Shown here: positions 26,920 to 35,996 of the stretch, in pieces
Layout of the letters: every line of letters begins with the position of its first letter
How positions within the stretch are numbered: position 1 is the first letter of the stretch
Assembly: GCA_028869255.1 (NCBI GenBank)
Contig: CP110972.1
Span: 377,001-441,000 of the forward strand
Direction of reading: 5' to 3'
DNA length: 64,000 nt
DNA from: Pseudomonas poae
GTDB lineage: Bacteria; Pseudomonadota; Gammaproteobacteria; Pseudomonadales; Pseudomonadaceae
Notes under the pieces: generated by a model
Told to the model about the DNA's origin: nothing
The model's input: the letters and a program-made list of their open reading frames with translations, nothing else
Database searches by the model: none
Program-made: the position numbers and the translations under genes

Positions 26920-28608
26920 ATGCAACCTGATTTCTGGAATGACAAACGCGCCGCGGGCGTTCCCAATGACATTGACCTCACGGCCTACAAGTCGGTGATC
27001 GAAGTCTTCGAGCGTTCCTGCAAGGCCTTTGCCGACCGTCCGGCATTCAGCAACATGGGCATCACCCTGACCTACGCCGAGCTGGAGCGCCAGAGCGCCG
27101 CGTTCGCCGGTTACCTGCAACAGCACACCGACCTCAAGCCGGGCGACCGCATCGCGGTGCAGATGCCCAACGTGCTGCATTACCCGATTGCCGTGTTCGG
27201 TGCGTTGCGCGCCGGGCTGATCGTGGTCAATACCAACCCGCTGTACACCCCGCGTGAGATGCGCCACCAGTTCAAGGACGCCGGCGTGCGTGCGCTGGTC
27301 TACCTCAACCTGTTCGGTTCGCGGGTGCAGGAGGTGTGCACCGACACTGAAATCGACTACCTGATCGAAGCCAGGATGGGCGACTTGATGCCCGCCGCCA
27401 AGGGCTGGCTGGTCAACACTGTGGTCGACAAAGTGAAGAAAATGGTCCCGGCCTACCACCTGCCACGGGCGGTGTCGTTCAAGCGTGCCCTGCGCCTGGG
27501 CGCGGGCCTGGGTGTGACCCGGCACCCGGTGAGCCTGGATGACATCGCCGTGCTGCAATACACCGGCGGCACCACTGGCCTGGCCAAGGGCGCGATGCTC
27601 ACCCACGGCAACCTGGTGGCGAACATGCAGCAGGTGCGCGCCTGCATGTCGCAGACCGGCGAAGACGGCCACCCGCTGATCAAGGAAGGGCAGGAGGTGA
27701 TGATTGCGCCGCTGCCGCTTTACCACATCTATGCATTCACGGCTAATTGCATGTGCATGATGGTGTCCGGCAACCACAACGTACTGATCACCAACCCGCG
27801 GGACATCGGCGGTTTTATCAAGGAGCTGAAGCAGTGGCGCTTTACCGGGCTGCTGGGGCTTAACACATTGTTTGTGGCGTTGATGGACCACCCGGACTTC
27901 AAGAGCCTGGACTTTTCCCACCTCAAACTCACCAACTCCGGCGGCACCGCGCTGATCAAGGCCACAGCCGAACGCTGGGAGCAGATCACCGGCTGCGCAA
28001 TCGGCGAAGGCTACGGCCTGACGGAAACCTCACCGGTGGCCAGCACCAATCCCTATGGCAATAAATCCCGCCTGGGCACCGTGGGCATCCCGGTGCCGGC
28101 CACGGCGATGAAGGTGATTGATGATCAGGGCGTCGAGTTGCCTTTGGGTGAGCGCGGCGAGTTGTGTATCAAGGGCCCGCAGGTGATGAAGGGCTACTGG
28201 CAGCAACCGGCCGCCACCGCCGAGGCGCTGGATGCCGAGGGTTGGCTCAAGACCGGCGACATTGCAGTGATCGACGACGATGGCTTCGTGCGCATTGTCG
28301 ACCGCAAAAAAGACCTGATCATCGTCTCCGGTTTCAACGTGTACCCCAATGAGATCGAAGACGTGGTGATGGCGCATCCGGCGGTGGCCAACTGCGCGGT
28401 GATCGGCGTGCCGGACGAGCGTACGGGGGAGGCGGTGAAGCTGTTCGTGGTGGCGCGTGCCGAGGGCGTGAGCCTTGAGGAGTTGAAGGCGTACTGCAAG
28501 ACCAACTTCACCGGGTACAAGGTGCCCAAGCATATTGTGTTGCGTGAGTCGTTGCCGATGACGCCGGTGGGCAAGATCTTGCGGCGGGAGCTGCGCGACA
28601 TCGCTTGA
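26920..28608 (+). CDS. fadD2: Long-chain-fatty-acid-CoA ligase (FadD2)
   Basis: A 562-residue adenylate-forming enzyme that activates fatty acids to acyl-CoA with ATP. The P-loop YTGGTTGLAKGAMLTH is near residues 212-227, the A5 motif is GYGLTETSP, A7 is GWLKTGD, and A8 is the RKKDLIIVSGFNVYPNE region, with a C-terminal catalytic Lys in PVGKILRRE. It begins MQPDFWNDKRAAG with TAAGGGGAC upstream. A second copy lies 391 bp downstream. Order relative to the hydrolase matches PA3300 (fadD2), hence the symbol. No clear PsrA or FadR site was found upstream. Confidence 0.93.
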   Translation: MQPDFWNDKRAAGVPNDIDLTAYKSVIEVFERSCKAFADRPAFSNMGITLTYAELERQSAAFAGYLQQHTDLKPGDRIAVQMPNVLHYPIAVFGALRAGLIVVNTNPLYTPREMRHQFKDAGVRALVYLNLFGSRVQEVCTDTEIDYLIEARMGDLMPAAKGWLVNTVVDKVKKMVPAYHLPRAVSFKRALRLGAGLGVTRHPVSLDDIAVLQYTGGTTGLAKGAMLTHGNLVANMQQVRACMSQTGEDGHPLIKEGQEVMIAPLPLYHIYAFTANCMCMMVSGNHNVLITNPRDIGGFIKELKQWRFTGLLGLNTLFVALMDHPDFKSLDFSHLKLTNSGGTALIKATAERWEQITGCAIGEGYGLTETSPVASTNPYGNKSRLGTVGIPVPATAMKVIDDQGVELPLGERGELCIKGPQVMKGYWQQPAATAEALDAEGWLKTGDIAVIDDDGFVRIVDRKKDLIIVSGFNVYPNEIEDVVMAHPAVANCAVIGVPDERTGEAVKLFVVARAEGVSLEELKAYCKTNFTGYKVPKHIVLRESLPMTPVGKILRRELRDIA

Positions 28609-28627
28609 ATTGAAATGCAGTAAAAAC

Positions 28628-28715
28628 GTGGGAGCGGGCTTGCTCGCGAATGCGATGTATTAGTCGAAATATTTGGTGACTGATACATCGCATTCGCGAG
28701 CAAGCCCGCTCCCAC
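28628..28715. repeat. REP-type inverted repeat between fadD2 and fadD1
   Basis: GTGGGAGCGGGCTTGCTCGC begins the left arm, and the right arm ends GCAAGCCCGCTCCCAC. The arms extend through CGAATGCGATGTAT and ATACATCGCATTCG, giving about 34 bp of near-perfect pairing around a 20-bp centre. Confidence 0.9.
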
Positions 28716-28999
28716 ATTTGTAGTCTCTCGTCCTCAAAGCCTTATTCCAGAGCCTTGCACGAAGGGTTTTTACCCTTGTTTGAAGTGTGACCAAATATTG
28801 TAGGACAGTCATGTTTATGACCGTAGGGCCCTCTTTTGGCTCTAGGCGGCCCTTGGCAAAGCTGCTACTCTCGGCGCGCTTTGTGACGTCTCGGCCTGCT
28901 TGAAAGCGCCAGATTCACCTAAAAAACATACACCAATAATAATCGCATCAAATGCGATGATGAATTCGCGTCGCTGACGTCGCTGAGGAGTGGGCTTCC
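28716..28999. other. fadD1 upstream region
   Basis: Together with the REP this is the only gap over 300 bp. It contains no credible gene. A short stem AAGGG-TTTTT-ACCCTT lies near 28763. The stretch just ahead of fadD1 is AT-rich and probably carries its own promoter, but I could not place -35/-10 boxes with confidence. Confidence 0.5.
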
Positions 29000-30691
29000 A
29001 TGAACGAAGACTTTTGGAAGGATAAGTACCCCGCCGGGATTGCTGCACAAATCAATCCAGACGAGTATCCGAATATTCAGGCGGTACTGAAACAGTCCTG
29101 CCAGCGCTTCGCCAACAAACCGGCTTTCAGCAACCTGGGCAAGACCATCACCTACGGTGAACTGTACGAATTGTCCGGTGCCTTCGCCGCCTACCTGCAA
29201 CAGCATACCGACTTGAAGCCTGGCGACCGAATCGCCGTGCAACTGCCCAACGTTCTGCAATACCCGGTCGCGGTGTTCGGCGCTATCCGTGCCGGGCTGA
29301 TCGTGGTCAACACCAACCCGCTGTACACCGCGCGGGAAATGGAACACCAATTCAACGACTCTGGCGCCAAGGCGCTGGTTTGCCTGGCCAACATGGCCCA
29401 CCTGGCGGAAAAGGTCGTGCCCAAGACCGCCGTCAAGCATGTGATCGTCACCGAAGTCGCCGACCTGCTGCCGCCGCTCAAGCGCCTGCTGATCAACAGC
29501 GTCATCAAGTACGTGAAGAAAATGGTCCCGGCCTATCACTTGCCCAAGGCGATCAAGTTCAACGACGTGCTGGCCAAGGGGCATGGCCAACCGGTCAACG
29601 ACGTAAGCCCGGCCAGCGGCGATGTGGCCGTGCTGCAATACACCGGCGGCACCACCGGCGTGGCCAAGGGCGCGATGCTCACCCACCGCAACCTCGTCGC
29701 CAACATGCTGCAATGCAAGGCGCTGATGGGCTCCAACCTCAATGAAGGCTGCGAAATCCTGATCACGCCGCTGCCGCTCTACCACATCTATGCGTTCACC
29801 TTTCATTGCATGGCGATGATGCTGATCGGCAACCACAACATCTTGATCAGCAACCCACGCGACCTGCCGGCGATGGTCAAGGAACTGTCGAAGTGGAAGT
29901 TCAGTGGGTTTGTCGGCCTCAACACGCTGTTCGTGGCGCTGTGCAACAACGAAGGTTTCCGCAAGCTGGACTTCTCTGCGCTGAAAGTCACCCTGTCGGG
30001 CGGCATGGCCCTGCAACTGGCGGCCGCCGAGCGCTGGAAAGACGTGACCGGCTGCGACATCTGCGAAGGCTACGGCATGACCGAGACCAGCCCGGTGGCC
30101 ACGGTCAACCCGAGCCAGGCCATACAGATCGGCACCATCGGCATTCCGGTGCCATCAACGGTGTGCAAAGTCATCACCGATGACGGCGTCGAGCTGGCCC
30201 TGGGTGAAATCGGCGAGCTGTGCATCAAGGGGCCGCAGGTGATGAAGGGCTACTGGCAGCGCGAGGATGCCACCGCCGAGATCCTCGACAGTGAAGGCTG
30301 GCTGAAGACCGGGGACATCGCGATCATCCAGCCGGACGGCTATATGCGCATTGTCGACCGCAAGAAGGACATGATCCTGGTCTCCGGTTTCAACGTGTAC
30401 CCCAACGAACTGGAAGACGTGCTGGCGGGCCTGCCAGGCGTGCTGCAGTGCGCGGCCATCGGTGTGCCGGATGAAAAATCCGGGGAACACATCAAGCTGT
30501 TTATCGTGGTCAAACCGGGTGCCACCCTGACCAAGGACCAGGTAATGGAACACATGCGCGCCAACGTCACCGCCTACAAGGTGCCCAAGGCGGTGGAGTT
30601 CCGTGATGCGTTGCCGACCACCAACGTGGGCAAGATCCTGCGCCGTGAGTTGCGCGATGAAGAGCTGAAGAAGCTCGGTCTTAAAAAGTAA
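29000..30691 (+). CDS. fadD1: Long-chain-fatty-acid-CoA ligase (FadD1)
   Basis: A 563-residue acyl-CoA synthetase with the same motif set as its upstream neighbour: YTGGTTGVAKGAMLTH, GYGMTETSP, GWLKTGD, RKKDMILVSGFNVYPNE and a C-terminal NVGKILRRE Lys. The two proteins are similar end to end, so they arose by tandem duplication. In Pseudomonas, FadD1 prefers long-chain and FadD2 shorter-chain fatty acids (family knowledge). GAGGAG precedes the ATG. It is separated from fadD2 by a REP and its own leader, so independent regulation is likely. A strong terminator follows. Confidence 0.94.
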   Translation: MNEDFWKDKYPAGIAAQINPDEYPNIQAVLKQSCQRFANKPAFSNLGKTITYGELYELSGAFAAYLQQHTDLKPGDRIAVQLPNVLQYPVAVFGAIRAGLIVVNTNPLYTAREMEHQFNDSGAKALVCLANMAHLAEKVVPKTAVKHVIVTEVADLLPPLKRLLINSVIKYVKKMVPAYHLPKAIKFNDVLAKGHGQPVNDVSPASGDVAVLQYTGGTTGVAKGAMLTHRNLVANMLQCKALMGSNLNEGCEILITPLPLYHIYAFTFHCMAMMLIGNHNILISNPRDLPAMVKELSKWKFSGFVGLNTLFVALCNNEGFRKLDFSALKVTLSGGMALQLAAAERWKDVTGCDICEGYGMTETSPVATVNPSQAIQIGTIGIPVPSTVCKVITDDGVELALGEIGELCIKGPQVMKGYWQREDATAEILDSEGWLKTGDIAIIQPDGYMRIVDRKKDMILVSGFNVYPNELEDVLAGLPGVLQCAAIGVPDEKSGEHIKLFIVVKPGATLTKDQVMEHMRANVTAYKVPKAVEFRDALPTTNVGKILRRELRDEELKKLGLKK

Positions 30692-30697
30692 CCCATA

Positions 30698-30723
30698 AAA
30701 ACCCCGCCAATGCGGGGTTTTTT
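30698..30723 (+). terminator. fadD1 rho-independent terminator
   Basis: The stem ACCCCGC / GCGGGGT with loop CAAT is flanked by A and T runs, directly after fadD1. Confidence 0.92.
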
Positions 30724-30856
30724 GTGGCGAGCGGGCTTGCCCGCGTTGGGCTGCGAAGCGGCCCTGAAAACTGCAACCGAGATTTCAATGCCCCTGCGCG
30801 GCGATCTTATTGGGGCTGCTGCGCAGCCCAACGCGGGCAAGCCCGCTCGCCACAAA
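30721..30856. repeat. REP cluster, GTGGCGAGCGGG type
   Basis: The left unit GTGGCGAGCGGGCTTGCCCG continues to CGTTGGGCTGCG, and an inverted copy ends GCCCGCTCGCCACAAA. The spacer contains further GGCTGCTGCGCAGCC symmetry. It is nearly identical in design to the 3023-3163 cluster. Confidence 0.87.
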
Positions 30857-30873
30857 CAGCTATCACCCCACGA

Positions 30874-31251
30874 TTACAGGGCAAACTGCGCGAAGCTCAC
30901 ACCGGCACCGGTCGGGCGCACGTCCTTGAGGAACGAGTCCTTGTCTGCGCTCAGCTCCAGGGTGATTTCCGGCTTGCGCTTGCCGGCATTGCGCACCACC
31001 AGCCCCTCGAGCTTTTCACGCAGGAACACGGTCGGCACCTTGAGGTGCAGCAGTTGGTCGGTCTCGGCGTTGTGCATCAACAGGTGAATCCACTCGTATT
31101 GGCCCACGCCAATCCGCACCACCGGCAGGTCGAACCACCAGATATTGCGTTTGCGGTCCAGATCGGTGAAGTGGCAGTTGTTGACGCCGAGTACGGCACC
31201 GCCCAGTTCCTGGTTTCTGCGGGCAATGGCCTGTGCTTTATTGAGTTTCAT
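30874..31251 (-). CDS. Conserved hypothetical protein, Pseudomonas type
   Basis: A 125-residue protein beginning MKLNKAQAIARRNQELGGAV. The start at 31251 is set by AGGAAGG just upstream; the frame extends further but with no better site. Internal features include NIWWFDLPVVRIG and WIHLLMHN. The composition is soluble, mixed alpha/beta, with no signal peptide, membrane segment or recognised catalytic motif. It lies convergent to fadD1 and divergent from the CsbD gene. I cannot assign a function. Confidence 0.7.
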   Translation of the reverse strand: MKLNKAQAIARRNQELGGAVLGVNNCHFTDLDRKRNIWWFDLPVVRIGVGQYEWIHLLMHNAETDQLLHLKVPTVFLREKLEGLVVRNAGKRKPEITLELSADKDSFLKDVRPTGAGVSFAQFAL

Positions 31252-31452
31252 AACCTTCCTACGGGATCTGTTATTCAGCGTTATAGCCTGAATGTGCCGG
31301 GCATTCTCGTGGGTTGGCTGCAAAACATAAAGCCAAACCTGCGGCCTTCGACGAAATGCCTGACGAAAAATAATTGAAACTCTGCCGAATGGCCTCAGGT
31401 CAATCTCTAGGTAATGACCCAAAACCTTTGATTGTTCTTTCGGAGAAATACC

Positions 31453-31638
31453 ATGAGCAGCACATCTGACAAGGTAAAAGGCGTGGCCAACGAAGCTGTC
31501 GGTAACATCAAGCAAGGTGTCGGCAAAGTCACCGGCAACGACAAGTTGCGCGCTGAAGGTGTGATCCAGGAAAAGAAAGGCGAAGTGCAGAAAGCGGTCG
31601 GTGATACCAAAGACGCGGTAAAGAAAGCGACCAAGTAA
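31453..31638 (+). CDS. CsbD family stress protein
   Basis: A 61-residue hydrophilic CsbD-like protein. The family pattern [20 protein letters not shown], followed by [16 protein letters not shown], is clear, and the C-terminus is Lys-rich. CsbD proteins are abundant general-stress proteins, often sigma-B or RpoS dependent, of unknown biochemical role. The ATG at 31453 is preceded by CGGAG; an upstream in-frame ATG at 31432 is less likely. A terminator follows 20 bp downstream, so the gene is monocistronic. Confidence 0.92.
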   Translation: MSSTSDKVKGVANEAVGNIKQGVGKVTGNDKLRAEGVIQEKKGEVQKAVGDTKDAVKKATK

Positions 31639-31658
31639 GACTGCCACCGCGCAGCCAG

Positions 31659-31684
31659 ACGGCCATCCACGGATGGCCGTTTTT
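31659..31684 (+). terminator. csbD-like gene terminator
   Basis: A 10-bp perfect stem (ACGGCCATCC / GGATGGCCGT) with a 2-base AC loop is followed by a T-run. Confidence 0.9.
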
Positions 31685-31808
31685 GTGTCACATCCCGTGA
31701 TTAAAGTTTCGAAATTGTTTCGAGGTCGCCAAATAGGCTACCTTGATGTAGAAAACGGCCCCTGAGTCGCCCACGAACTCAACCTTTTTTGCGGCGAAAG
31801 GAGACGCT

Positions 31809-32760
31809 ATGATTTTCCCGGTACTAGACGGTCTCAAGCTTCACAAAGTGCTGGTGCGCACCGTCAAGGAATTCGTCGACGACGAGATGTCCACCTACGC
31901 CTCGGCACTGGCCTACCAGATGCTGTTTTCGTTGTTCCCCTTCTTGCTGTTCCTGATTGCCCTGATCGGTTTTCTGCACCTGCCGGACTTTTTCACCTGG
32001 CTGCGCCTGCAGTCGGAACTGGTGTTGCCGCCCCAGGCGCTGGAGCAGGTCAACCCGGTGATCGACCAGTTGCAGCAGTCCAAGGGTGGCCTGCTTTCGG
32101 TGGGTATCGTGATTGCCCTGTGGACCGCCTCCGCCGGTGTGCGCCTGATGATGAGCGCGATGAACGCCGCTTACGACGTGGTGGAAGGTCGGCCGATCTG
32201 GAAGCGTTTCCCGCTGTCGGTGTTCTACACCATCGGCATCGCCGGCATGCTGCTGGCCGCCGCCGCACTGATGGTGCTGGGCCCGCAGGTGATGGAATGG
32301 CTGGCCGGGCAGATCGGCATGCAGGAATTCGTGGTTACCCTGTGGACCATCCTGCGTTGGCCGTTGATCGTGATTTTGCTGATGTTCGCCAGTGGCCCTC
32401 ATGTACTACGTGATGCCGGACGTTGAGCAGAAATTCCGTTTTATCACCCCGGGGTCCGTGCTGGCGGTGGTGGTGTGGATCGTCGCCTCGCTGGGTTTTG
32501 GTTACTACGTCAAAACCTTCGCCGACTACAACGCCATGTATGGCAGCATCGGTGCGATCATCGTGCTGCTGCTGTACTTTTATATTTCCGCCGCCGTGCT
32601 GTTGCTGGGGGCGGAGATGAATGCGGTGATCGAGCACATGTCCGCCGAGGGCAAGGACCCCGGCGAGAAAGAGTTCGACGAGCCGGGCCACAGCGTTGAA
32701 AAACAGCATGTCTCCGGCCTTGGCCGGGACCATTCCAAGCCCACTACCGACGAAGTCTGA
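31809..32760 (+). pseudogene. YihY/BrkB-family membrane protein, single frameshift
   Basis: The first frame encodes about 195 residues of a YihY/virulence factor BrkB-type protein: STYASALAYQMLFSLFPFLL, then VGIVIALWTASAGVRLMMSAMNAAY. It continues in another frame from 32392 (MYYVMPDVEQKFRFITPGS, then YNAMYGSIGAIIVLLLYFYI). Removing the single A at 32391 restores LLMFAVALMYYVMP across the join, giving a protein of about 316 residues with six TM segments, the usual family length. AAAGGAGA precedes the start. The lesion is either a recent loss of function or a sequencing error. Def follows 4 bp after the stop. Family function is not firmly known. Confidence 0.85.
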
Positions 32761-32763
32761 TCG

Positions 32764-33303
32764 ATGATCCGTGAAATCCTGAAAATGGGCGATGAACGCC
32801 TGCTGCGTATCGCCCCACCGGTTCCGCCGGAAATGTTCGACAGCCCCGAGCTGTGGCAATTGATCGATGACATGTTCCAGACCATGGAGCACGTGGGCGG
32901 AGTCGGCCTGGCCGCGCCGCAGATTGGTGTCGACCTGCAGTTGGTGATCTTCGGTTTCGAGGCCAGCGAACGTTACCCGGACGCGCCGCCCGTGCCGCAG
33001 ACCATCCTGATCAACCCGCTGATCACGCCGCTCAGCCCGGTGCTGGAGGAGGGTTACGAAGGTTGCCTGTCGGTGCCCGGCCTGCGTGGCGCGGTAAACC
33101 GTTACCAGCAGATTCGCTACGAAGGTTTCGACCCCAAGGGTGAGCCGATCGTACGGTTTGCCGATGGCTTCCATGCGCGGGTGGTGCAGCATGAGTGCGA
33201 CCACTTGATCGGCCGGTTGTACCCGTCGCGGATCACCGACTTCAGCAAGTTCGGGTTTATTGAAGTGATGTTTCCGGATATGGATCCGAACGCTGACGAG
33301 TAA
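32764..33303 (+). CDS. def: Peptide deformylase
   Basis: A 179-residue metalloprotease removing the N-terminal formyl group from nascent proteins. All three motifs are present: [11 protein letters not shown] (motif 1, near residues 43-53), EGCLSVP (motif 2, with the metal-binding Cys) and QHECDHL (motif 3, HExxH, with two metal-binding His and the catalytic Glu). The gene begins 4 bp after the yihY-like frame, so they probably form one transcript. Pseudomonads usually carry more than one def; this copy is not in the fmt operon and may be an accessory one. Confidence 0.94.
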   Translation: MIREILKMGDERLLRIAPPVPPEMFDSPELWQLIDDMFQTMEHVGGVGLAAPQIGVDLQLVIFGFEASERYPDAPPVPQTILINPLITPLSPVLEEGYEGCLSVPGLRGAVNRYQQIRYEGFDPKGEPIVRFADGFHARVVQHECDHLIGRLYPSRITDFSKFGFIEVMFPDMDPNADE

Positions 33304-33330
33304 CCCGCCGCTGGCACACCACGAATCAAA

Positions 33331-33421
33331 ATGTGGGAGCTGGCTTGCCTGCGATAGCGATGCAACAGTCACCGAAAGGCTGACTGACCTACCGCTATCG
33401 CAGGCAAGCCAGCTCCCACAT
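33331..33421. repeat. REP-type inverted repeat, CTGGCTTGCCTGCGAT subtype
   Basis: ATGTGGGAGCTGGCTTGCCT on the left pairs with the right end GGCAAGCCAGCTCCCACAT; arms extend through GCGATAGCG and CGCTATCGC. It separates the convergent def and methyltransferase genes. Confidence 0.9.
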
Positions 33422-33441
33422 GGGTTCTACGTTGATTCAGA

Positions 33442-34260
33442 TTATTTGGCTGGTTTCACAAACCGCAACGTCATCCGATCCGACTCACCAATCGCCACAT
33501 ACTTCGCCTTATCCTGTTCGCCCAACTTCAACGTCGGCGGCAAGGTCCACACGCCAGCCGGATAATCCTTGGTGTCCTTGGGGTTGGCGTTGACTTCACT
33601 CTGCCCAGCCAGCTTGAACCCGGCATCGGTCGCCAGCTTCACCACCTGCGCGGTGGTCAGGTAACCGCTGTCCTGGATCGCCGCAAGATCCGCACCATCC
33701 TTGGCCCGGTGATCTTCCACGCCCAGCACGCCGCCCGGTTTGAGCACGCTGTAAAACGCGCTGAACGTGGCGTTTGCGGTATCGGCCGCCACCCAGTTAT
33801 GCACATTGCGAAAGGTCAGCACCGCATCCGCCGAAGCCGGTTTGCCGAACACCGGCGCCTTGGGGTCGAACTCGACCACCTCGGCCTTGGCATAACGCGT
33901 CGGGTCGGCGGCGAATTTCTTCTTCAGGTTTTCTTCGGCGGTACGGGCGTAGGCGCTGCTGCTCGCGGCCTGTACGGCAGCGATGTAATGCCCGTGATCC
34001 TTGAGCAGCGGCGCCAGCAGTTCGCTGTACCAGCCGCCACCCGGGGTGATTTCGATCACCGTCTGCTTGGCGCGCAAGCCAAAGAACTCCAGGGTTTGCT
34101 GCGGATGGCGATAGCCGTCGCGGGCGCTGTTGGCCGGCTCGCGCCAGCTGCCGGCGAGCACGCTGGCGTACTGCTGGGGGCTGATCGGCGTGTCGGCGGC
34201 CTGGCTGAAGGTTGGAACGAGGAGGGCGGTGAGGGACAGAGCTGCAAGCGTCGTTTTCAT
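33442..34260 (-). CDS. Predicted exported class I methyltransferase-like protein
   Basis: A 272-residue protein with an N-terminal signal peptide (MKTTLAALSLTALLVPTFSQ, cleavage around QAAD) and a class I SAM-methyltransferase fold of the COG4798 type. Fold features are VIEITPGGGWYSELLAPLL (motif I) and VLKPGGVLGVEDHR (post-II). A SAM-dependent enzyme in the periplasm is odd because SAM is cytoplasmic; the family may bind another ligand or be non-catalytic there. The ATG at 34260 is preceded by AGGA; an ATG two codons earlier is possible. Substrate unknown. Confidence 0.8.
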   Translation of the reverse strand: MKTTLAALSLTALLVPTFSQAADTPISPQQYASVLAGSWREPANSARDGYRHPQQTLEFFGLRAKQTVIEITPGGGWYSELLAPLLKDHGHYIAAVQAASSSAYARTAEENLKKKFAADPTRYAKAEVVEFDPKAPVFGKPASADAVLTFRNVHNWVAADTANATFSAFYSVLKPGGVLGVEDHRAKDGADLAAIQDSGYLTTAQVVKLATDAGFKLAGQSEVNANPKDTKDYPAGVWTLPPTLKLGEQDKAKYVAIGESDRMTLRFVKPAK

Positions 34261-34319
34261 GATCATCCTGTAAGGGGCCACTGTGCCGTCGAGGCTAGCA
34301 TGGGCCCATAACCTGCCGA

Positions 34320-34757
34320 TCACACATTATCTGCGGTCGACCTCACCAACGGTTCTAAGCCCATCGCAATCATCGGTTTGTTGCGCTTGTAGCGAACCAG
34401 TCGTTCGCTGAGCGATTGCGGCAGCAGCGTGTCCTGGGTGAACCCCATGCGCTGATACACCCCTTCCAGATCCGGATGGCACAACAGCCATACCGTCCCT
34501 TCCACATTCGCCACGGCCTGAAGAATCAACTGCGCCGCCAGACCCTGGCCGCGATAAGCCGGGTCGACAAACACCCCGGTCAACCACTGCCCGCCCACCA
34601 CGGGCGTGAGGCACAGGCCGGCCACAATCTCGCTATCGCGGGCGACCCATAAACGCCCGCCCTTGAGCGCCTTCATCGGCGAATTATGGCTGCGGTAAAA
34701 CTTGTTCAGCAGCGGCCATAGCGGCTCTGCCAGCGCTTCAATGTGCAGTTCGGGCAT
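34320..34757 (-). CDS. GNAT family N-acetyltransferase
   Basis: A 145-residue GCN5-related acetyltransferase. The acetyl-CoA binding motif A is visible as VDPAYRGQGLAAQLI around residues 64-78, preceded by the beta-4 strand LTGVFV. A C-terminal region (YQRMGFTQD) follows the standard fold. Such enzymes transfer acetyl groups to amines of small molecules or proteins; the substrate is unknown. It lies upstream of the methyltransferase-like gene on the same strand, with their ends separated by about 60 bp, so co-transcription is possible. Confidence 0.85.
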   Translation of the reverse strand: MPELHIEALAEPLWPLLNKFYRSHNSPMKALKGGRLWVARDSEIVAGLCLTPVVGGQWLTGVFVDPAYRGQGLAAQLILQAVANVEGTVWLLCHPDLEGVYQRMGFTQDTLLPQSLSERLVRYKRNKPMIAMGLEPLVRSTADNV

Positions 34758-34859
34758 GGTGTATTGGAAACATAATCAAGGGCCGGGGATTATAAGCGCC
34801 TTCTGTGCGGCAATAGGTGGTATACCCAGTGTTACATCCCCTTAAGTTGAGCACGCATC

Positions 34860-34976
34860 ATGGCCAAAGGTATGGATTCAAAGAAAGCCGCGAAGAAGAA
34901 ACCGGCAAAGACCGCCGATGAAAAACGCGCCGACAAGAAAGCCAAGAAGTCCGAGACCGGCCTGTTCGGTCACTGA
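34860..34976 (+). CDS. 38-residue Lys/Ala-rich small protein
   Basis: A very short gene encoding MAKGMDSKKAAKKKPAKTAD and then further Lys-rich sequence ending ETGLFGH. About a third of residues are Lys. Small proteins of this pattern (MAKG-xDSKK...) are recurrent in Pseudomonas and may associate with nucleic acid, but no function is established. The ribosome binding site is weak (TTGAG), and a promoter-like TATACC stretch lies near 34811. The reading frame's amino-acid pattern, rather than length, supports the call. Confidence 0.65.
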   Translation: MAKGMDSKKAAKKKPAKTADEKRADKKAKKSETGLFGH

Positions 34977-35057
34977 GTTACAAGCTTAGAACCAAACGAT
35001 CTGCAAGATTCTTGCGGCTCATTGCACAGAGCAGGAAACACCTGCTCTGAGCGATTG

Positions 35058-35987
35058 ATGGCCAACTACCTTGATGACGCCCAACGCCGGGAAATCGAAG
35101 CCCTGGCACGCACTTTCACGGCAACGACCGAATGGCCGACCTGGCTGCTGTTGATCGGCGTGTATGCCGGCTGGTTCGCCGTGATCCTCGCCAGCCATCG
35201 GCTGGGCCTGTGGCTGAGCACGCTGCTGCTGATCCCGCTCGTGACGCTGTGGCTGTCGGTGCAACACGAGTTGCTGCACGGCCATCCCACCCGCTCGCGC
35301 CTGCTGAATAAACTGCTCGGCTACGCCCCGTTCGCCGTGTGGTACCCCTACACGCTGTACCGCGACAGCCACCTGCTGCATCACAACGATGCAGACCTGA
35401 CCCTACCCGGCATCGACCCGGAAAGCCGCTACCTGAACCAGCATCAATGGGACCACAGCTCGCTGTTTGAGCGCGCTGTGCATTGGCTGACCAAGACCGT
35501 GCTGGGCCGCTTGCTGCTGGCCGCCCCCTGGCGATCACACGGTTGGCACGCCATGAGTTTCAGCGCCTGCCCCGGGTGTGGCCGATGTGGCTGACCCACG
35601 GCGCAGTGACCCTGTTGATGCTGATGTTTATCGCGCACTACAGCGCGTTGTCGGTGTGGCATTACCTGCTGCTGGTCAGCGTACCGGCCTTGTCCCTGGC
35701 GTCGATCCGTTCCTACTATGAACATCGCCCGCACCCGCAGCCGGAGCAGCGCACGGTGCTTAACGAGGCGTCGTGGCCATGGACCTGGCTGTTTCTGAAC
35801 AACAACCTGCACCTCGGTGCATCACGACTTGCCGCAACTGCCCTGGTACTGGCTGCCCAGGGTCTACCGTGCCCGCCGTGAACAGTGGGTGGCGCGCAGC
35901 GGTGGGTTTCTGGTGCAGGGCTACGGCCAGTTGATCGGCCGCCATGGCCTCAAGGCCATCGACAGCCCCCGGCACCCTTTTGCGTGA
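35058..35987 (+). pseudogene. Fatty acid desaturase-like protein with two compensating frameshifts
   Basis: The reconstructed protein is about 309 residues with several TM segments and three His boxes of a membrane di-iron fatty acid desaturase: HELLHGH, DSHLLHH and, after correction, HLVHH. A one-base loss in the C-run at 35524-35528 (six Cs expected) breaks the frame after GRLLLAAP. A one-base gain in GG at 35816-35817 then restores the original frame, inside the third His box. The frame closes at a TGA at 35985. Read as given, the gene cannot make an active enzyme. Sequencing error is a real alternative. The start ATG at 35058 begins MANYLDDAQR. Confidence 0.82.
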
Positions 35988-35996
35988 GAGACGACC

